Below are positions 6,116 through 9,052 of a stretch of DNA of 9,052 nucleotides, in pieces. Origin of the DNA: Gemmatimonadota bacterium (lineage in GTDB: Bacteria; Gemmatimonadota; Gemmatimonadetes; Longimicrobiales; Gaopeijiaceae); NCBI GenBank assembly GCA_016209995.1, contig JACQVC010000203.1, positions 1-9,052 on the forward strand, in the 5' to 3' direction. The notes beneath the pieces are model-generated. The model had not been told where the DNA came from, did no database searches, and saw only the letters and a list, made by a program, of their open reading frames with translations. Within the stretch, counting starts at the first letter, position 1; every line of letters starts with the position of its first letter. The position numbers were made by a program, and so were the translations under genes.

Positions 6116-8251
6116 GTGCCGGCTGACGTCCGTCGCTGGTGGCTCGCGGGCCACAACCGTTGGGGCGGGATGCTCCGCACCGGTGAGGCGAACGCACGGG
6201 TCGACGTGTCCGTCGCTGGCGTCCGGCGAGGCGAGCGCTTGCTGCGGCTCGAGCGCCGGCCGGGCGGCCCCGGCGACCCGCTCGCGAACCCCGCCTCCGT
6301 CGGCGGGCTCGCGCTGCCCCGCAACGTGCACGCGGCGGGAGAGGAGCTGCTCGTCGCAGCGCGGCAGCGTCGGCGCATTCTGCGCCGCGAGCGCGACACC
6401 ACGGACCTGCGCGATTGGCTCGGGCTCGATCCGCTCGGTCCCGGCGGACCCGCCGCTCCGGAGGTGATCCTCACGCGTGCGGCCGACCTCATCATCGTGG
6501 CCGAGCTGGACCGACCTCGCCTCGTGGCGCTGCACCCTGGCGTTCCCCTGGTCTTCGACGCCGCGACGCTGCCGGGAGAACGACGCATCCGCGATGTCGC
6601 ACCCGGGAAGGGCCGTTCGGTACTGATCCTGGCGGCCAGCGGCGAGTTGTGGTGCTGGGATCCGGGCGGTGATGCGCCTCGACTCACGGCGACGCTGCCG
6701 GCCGCGAGTCCTGCCGCCGACCCGGCCAGGCTGCTCGTGGACGCGGCCGGCCGCATCCACGTGTTCGACGCGGCGATGGCGCGCGTGCTGCGACTCGCGT
6801 CCGAAGCGGAGGCCGAGGGCTGGTTCGCTTTCGACGACGTGACCGACCGGTTCGCGTCCTTGCCCGTCGTCATCGAGCCGGATCCGGATCACGGTTGGCG
6901 GCTGCGCATCCCGCCACCCGGCACAGCTGGCCCGTATCCATGGCCGGCGCCCCCGAAATGGCCGGCATACGATCCCGAAGGCGTGCGCATCGAGCTGACT
7001 CCCGACGCGCCGGTCGGCCCCGCGCCCTACGTCGCTTCGGGAACCATACAGATCGGCCCGCTCGATGGCCGCGTGCCGCGCGTGATCTGGGATCGCGTCG
7101 CGCTCGATTTCGCGAGGCTGCCTGTCGGCACCGCCGTCGAGGTACGCACCCGCACGGCTGAGACCGCGACGGTCGAACCCGGGTTCGCCGAGTGGTCGGA
7201 GCTTCATCGCATCACGGGTGAGAATCGCGGCAGCGCGGGCAAGCCAGACTTCGCCGTGCTCAGCCCGACGGGCCGTTACTTGTGGCTCGAGCTCACGCTC
7301 GAGGGCGGCGCGGCGACACCCGAGCTGCGCGCCATCACGACCACGTACCCGCGCCGGGGGATGATCGACTTCCTGCCTCTCGTCTTCCGCGAGACCGACC
7401 AGGACACGCGCTTCCTCGAGCGTTTCGTCGGCGCGCTGGAGCGGACGTGGGACCCCCTGGACGACTCGGTCGGCGAGTTCCACCGCGAGCTGCGCGCGGA
7501 GACCGCAAGCACCGAGGGAATGTTGAACTACCTGGGCTCGTGGTTCGATGAAATGATGGATCCCGACTGGACGATACCCGCGCGCCGGCACGCGGTCCGT
7601 CACGGCGCCGAGTTCCTGTTCCGCCGCGGCACGCCGGCCGGCGTGCAGGCATCGCTGCGTCTCTTTCTCGCCAACCGCTGGGGTCTCGCTCCCGGGTCGC
7701 TGGCCGACACGCCGTTCCTGTGGGAGCACTTCCGCTCCCGGGTGCCGATCCACGCCGCGAGCGACGCGGCCGATCCCGAGGGCCGCGCCTCGGGCCGGCT
7801 CTTCGGCGCCGAGGTGCTGCGGCGACTTCGCTTGGGTGCTTCGTCACTGGGCGACGGCACGCTTCGCGATCTGGGTTCGGTCGAGACGGACCACGTGAGC
7901 GTGGACGCCCACCGCTTCTCGGTCTTCGTGCCGCGCGCGCTGGTCCCGACCACTCACGACGTGCGCGCATTTCACAACGTGCTGTCGCGCGAGCGGCCGG
8001 CGCATGCGGCGGCGGAAGTGATCTTCGTCGAGCCGCGCTTGCGCGTCGGGCTCCAGGCGACGCTGGGCGTGGACACGATCCTCGGCGTCTACCCCAGCGC
8101 CCGCCTCGCGGCCACGTCCGACGCAAGCGACGACGCGCCACCCGCGCGCCTCGACTACGACTGCCTGCTCGCCGACGCGGAACCCGGCGCACGGCCCGAC
8201 GCGCCGAGGATCGGTGGTGACGATATCACCCTTCCCTGGCGCATCACCTGA
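6116..8251 (+). CDS. Afp12-type tail/baseplate protein with tail-protein-I domain and propeller-like N-terminal region
   Basis: This 711-residue protein follows the J-like gene exactly as Afp12 follows Afp11. Residues about 411-525 form the recognisable tail domain: PRRGMIDFLPLVFRETDQDT, RFLERFVGALERTWDPLDD, then MLNYLGSWFDEMMDPDW and an ARRHAVRHGAEFLFRRGTPAGVQASLRLFL stretch. This is the P2 gpI/TIGR02242-like pattern. A preceding strand-rich part (about 300-410) contains LWLELTLEGG and ends in ITTTYPR, typical of this eCIS group. Residues about 115-230 show repeated short units (LIIVAELDRPRLVALHPG, VLILAASGELWCWDP, LLVDAAGRIHVFDAAMARVLRL) that resemble beta-propeller blades. The C-terminal third (526-711) has no motif I recognise. 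The start is GTG 6116, with GGAGGAG (6103-6109) 6 nt upstream. It likely forms the outer wedge and fibre-attachment face. Confidence 0.88.
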   Translation: MPADVRRWWLAGHNRWGGMLRTGEANARVDVSVAGVRRGERLLRLERRPGGPGDPLANPASVGGLALPRNVHAAGEELLVAARQRRRILRRERDTTDLRDWLGLDPLGPGGPAAPEVILTRAADLIIVAELDRPRLVALHPGVPLVFDAATLPGERRIRDVAPGKGRSVLILAASGELWCWDPGGDAPRLTATLPAASPAADPARLLVDAAGRIHVFDAAMARVLRLASEAEAEGWFAFDDVTDRFASLPVVIEPDPDHGWRLRIPPPGTAGPYPWPAPPKWPAYDPEGVRIELTPDAPVGPAPYVASGTIQIGPLDGRVPRVIWDRVALDFARLPVGTAVEVRTRTAETATVEPGFAEWSELHRITGENRGSAGKPDFAVLSPTGRYLWLELTLEGGAATPELRAITTTYPRRGMIDFLPLVFRETDQDTRFLERFVGALERTWDPLDDSVGEFHRELRAETASTEGMLNYLGSWFDEMMDPDWTIPARRHAVRHGAEFLFRRGTPAGVQASLRLFLANRWGLAPGSLADTPFLWEHFRSRVPIHAASDAADPEGRASGRLFGAEVLRRLRLGASSLGDGTLRDLGSVETDHVSVDAHRFSVFVPRALVPTTHDVRAFHNVLSRERPAHAAAEVIFVEPRLRVGLQATLGVDTILGVYPSARLAATSDASDDAPPARLDYDCLLADAEPGARPDAPRIGGDDITLPWRIT

Positions 8252-8257
8252 ACCCGG

Positions 8258-9052
8258 ATGACCACACCCATGAGCCGAGTCAAAGAGCCCTTCGATCCGT
8301 GCGCCGAGAAGGAGTCGACCTCCCCGGGCTGCTACCGGCCGCCACTCGAGCGGCTGCGGTTCTGGAACGGCCGCTTCCTGGTCGCACGCGACCTCCGCGA
8401 TCAACAGGAGGACATCATTCGGCGCCTCGAGTACCACCAGAGCTTCGCCCACGGAGAAGGCGTGCTGTGCGGCTTCCAGGTGCAGGAGCACCCGCGCGAG
8501 GAGTGCCGCGACCGCTGGCTCGTCATCGACCCCGGCATGGCCTACGACTGCTGCGGGCGTACCCTGTGGATGCCCGATCGTCGCGCGATCGAGATCCCAT
8601 GGCCCGAAGAGCCAGCTCCGGGAGAGGCCGACCGGCCGGACCGTCCGCCGGAAGCGCCGGAACCGCCTCGCCCCGAGCACGGGCAGCACCCGCCTCGCCC
8701 ACCACAGGGATCGTGGGCACAGCAGACGCCCTGGGAGCAGAGGCAGCCCGAGCAAGAGTATCCCGGAACGCAGTACCCCGAGCAGCAGCGTCCGCAGCAG
8801 CAGCACCCGGGGCAGAAGCATCCGGAGCCACAGCCGCCCGAGGGAAAGCGCCCGGAGCCGGTACCGCCGGCGGAGAGGCCGCCGGACCCGCAGTGGTTCA
8901 TCCTCGCGTGCCGCGTCGAGTGCCCAACGGATCCGGTCCCCGCGCTCTATGCGGATGATCTCTGCGATCCCGTGCGCCACGAGCACGGCCGGCTCCGCGA
9001 GGACGTGACGATTCGGGTCGTGCCCGCGGCGGACGTCTCGGACGAATGCTGG
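8258..9052 (+). CDS. eCIS-associated conserved protein of unknown function, Cys-rich with Pro/Gln/Glu-rich insertion (partial, 3' end outside window)
   Basis: An uninterrupted frame of 265 codons runs from ATG 8258 to the window edge without a stop. Residues 31-115 contain ERLRFWNGRFLVARDLRDQQ, EYHQSFAHGEGVLCGFQV, then RWLVIDPGMAYDCCGRTLWMP. This resembles a family I associate with phage-tail-like and eCIS loci ('RLRYFNGRFLTARDFRDEQ..LHGWGVVCGLEV..V.PGIALDCCGREL'), whose function I cannot name. The pattern resumes at 212-251 (WFILACRVECPTDPVPAL and GRLREDVTIRVV). Between the two lies a low-complexity segment (about 116-211). Ten cysteines (15, 25, 71, 83, 98, 99, 218, 222, 236, 264) contrast with zero to three in most neighbours. 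ATG 8270 is an alternative start; neither has a strong ribosome-binding site. It follows the Afp12-type gene by 6 nt, so it is probably in the operon. Confidence 0.8.
   Translation, partial: MTTPMSRVKEPFDPCAEKESTSPGCYRPPLERLRFWNGRFLVARDLRDQQEDIIRRLEYHQSFAHGEGVLCGFQVQEHPREECRDRWLVIDPGMAYDCCGRTLWMPDRRAIEIPWPEEPAPGEADRPDRPPEAPEPPRPEHGQHPPRPPQGSWAQQTPWEQRQPEQEYPGTQYPEQQRPQQQHPGQKHPEPQPPEGKRPEPVPPAERPPDPQWFILACRVECPTDPVPALYADDLCDPVRHEHGRLREDVTIRVVPAADVSDECW
8603..8890 (+). repeat. Low-complexity Pro/Gln/Glu-rich coding segment
   Basis: Codons 116-211 of the partial last gene encode a run dominated by Pro, Gln, Glu, Arg, Gly and His, with imperfect short units such as PEQ, PQ, HPG and RPEP (for example YPEQQRPQQQHPGQKHPEP). 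The DNA shows irregular CAG and CCG/GAG triplet clusters, especially around 8776-8860. The frame stays open throughout and recognisable family sequence resumes after it, so this is an in-frame expansion rather than a frameshift. It would form a disordered, extended linker or loop. Confidence 0.85.

Noticed and set aside
6023..7753. Antisense open frame of about 576 codons opposite the Afp12-type gene
   Set aside because: Same cause: G/C-biased codons on the + strand remove stop codons on the other. The + strand product has recognisable tail domains.
8299..8958. A + strand frame of 219 codons overlapping the last gene
   Set aside because: It is out of frame with the conserved motifs (RLRFWNGRFL, DCCGR, VECPTDPVPAL) and gives an Arg/Ala-rich composition typical of a frame shadow.
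7844..8986. Antisense frame of 380 codons covering the end of the Afp12-type gene and most of the last gene
   Set aside because: The + strand frame at 8258-9052 has conserved motifs and is open to the edge. The antisense product is Leu/Arg-rich repetitive shadow sequence.
1..9052. CRISPR arrays, tRNA or rRNA genes, insertion sequences and attachment sites
   Set aside because: I saw no spaced direct repeats, no tRNA-like cloverleaf or CCA region, no transposase and no terminal inverted repeats. The window is almost entirely coding.

Overview
The window is a compact, single-direction (+ strand) cluster of very GC-rich genes that encode the tube, hub, spike and baseplate of a phage-tail-like contractile particle. 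Its composition and gene order match the extracellular contractile injection systems (eCIS: Afp antifeeding prophage, PVC, MAC and related tailocin-like loci). It does not look like a free phage: no head, portal, terminase or lysis gene is visible. It does not look like a T6SS either: there are no TssJLM membrane-complex genes. The very high GC content and the strong G/C bias at third codon positions, which opens long antisense shadow ORFs, point to a high-GC environmental bacterium. Nothing here fixes the phylum.

Layout, left to right. 3-110: C-terminal tail of an upstream gene, probably the tail sheath. 111-179: the longest true intergenic gap, holding a perfect 12-bp inverted repeat. 180-620: inner tube protein. 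627-836: small Afp6-type (DUF5908-like) protein. 871-1551: Afp7-type tube/baseplate adaptor with a C-terminal LysM domain. 1551-2642 and 2670-3314: a VgrG-type hub and spike split into two genes, a gpD-like hub and a gp5/gpV-like OB-fold with beta-helix needle. 3312-3342: a 7-nt tandem repeat that places TGA stops in all three frames. 3353-3739: PAAR-like spike tip. 3736-4134: gp25-like wedge protein. 4136-6112: baseplate J-like protein (Afp11 type). 6116-8251: large Afp12-type tail protein with a propeller-like N-terminal part and a tail-protein-I domain. 8258 to the window end: a cysteine-rich, eCIS-associated protein of unassigned function that is interrupted by a roughly 95-residue Pro/Gln/Glu-rich segment.

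The genes are packed as one operon, with a 1-nt overlap at 1551, a 4-nt ATGA overlap at 3736-3739 and gaps of 1 to 38 nt elsewhere. The products would build, in order: sheath and tube; Afp7 at the base of the tube; the hub trimer; the beta-helix needle capped by the PAAR tip; and the gp25/J/Afp12 wedges around it. Genes expected in a complete eCIS but not seen here are the tail fibre, tape measure (Afp14), AAA+ ATPase (Afp15), terminator cap (Afp16) and toxin cargo. They would lie beyond the window.

The machine itself belongs to a known class. The less ordinary parts are the low-complexity insertion and cysteine content of the last protein, the three-frame-stop heptamer repeat ahead of the PAAR gene, and the sheath-tube hairpin.
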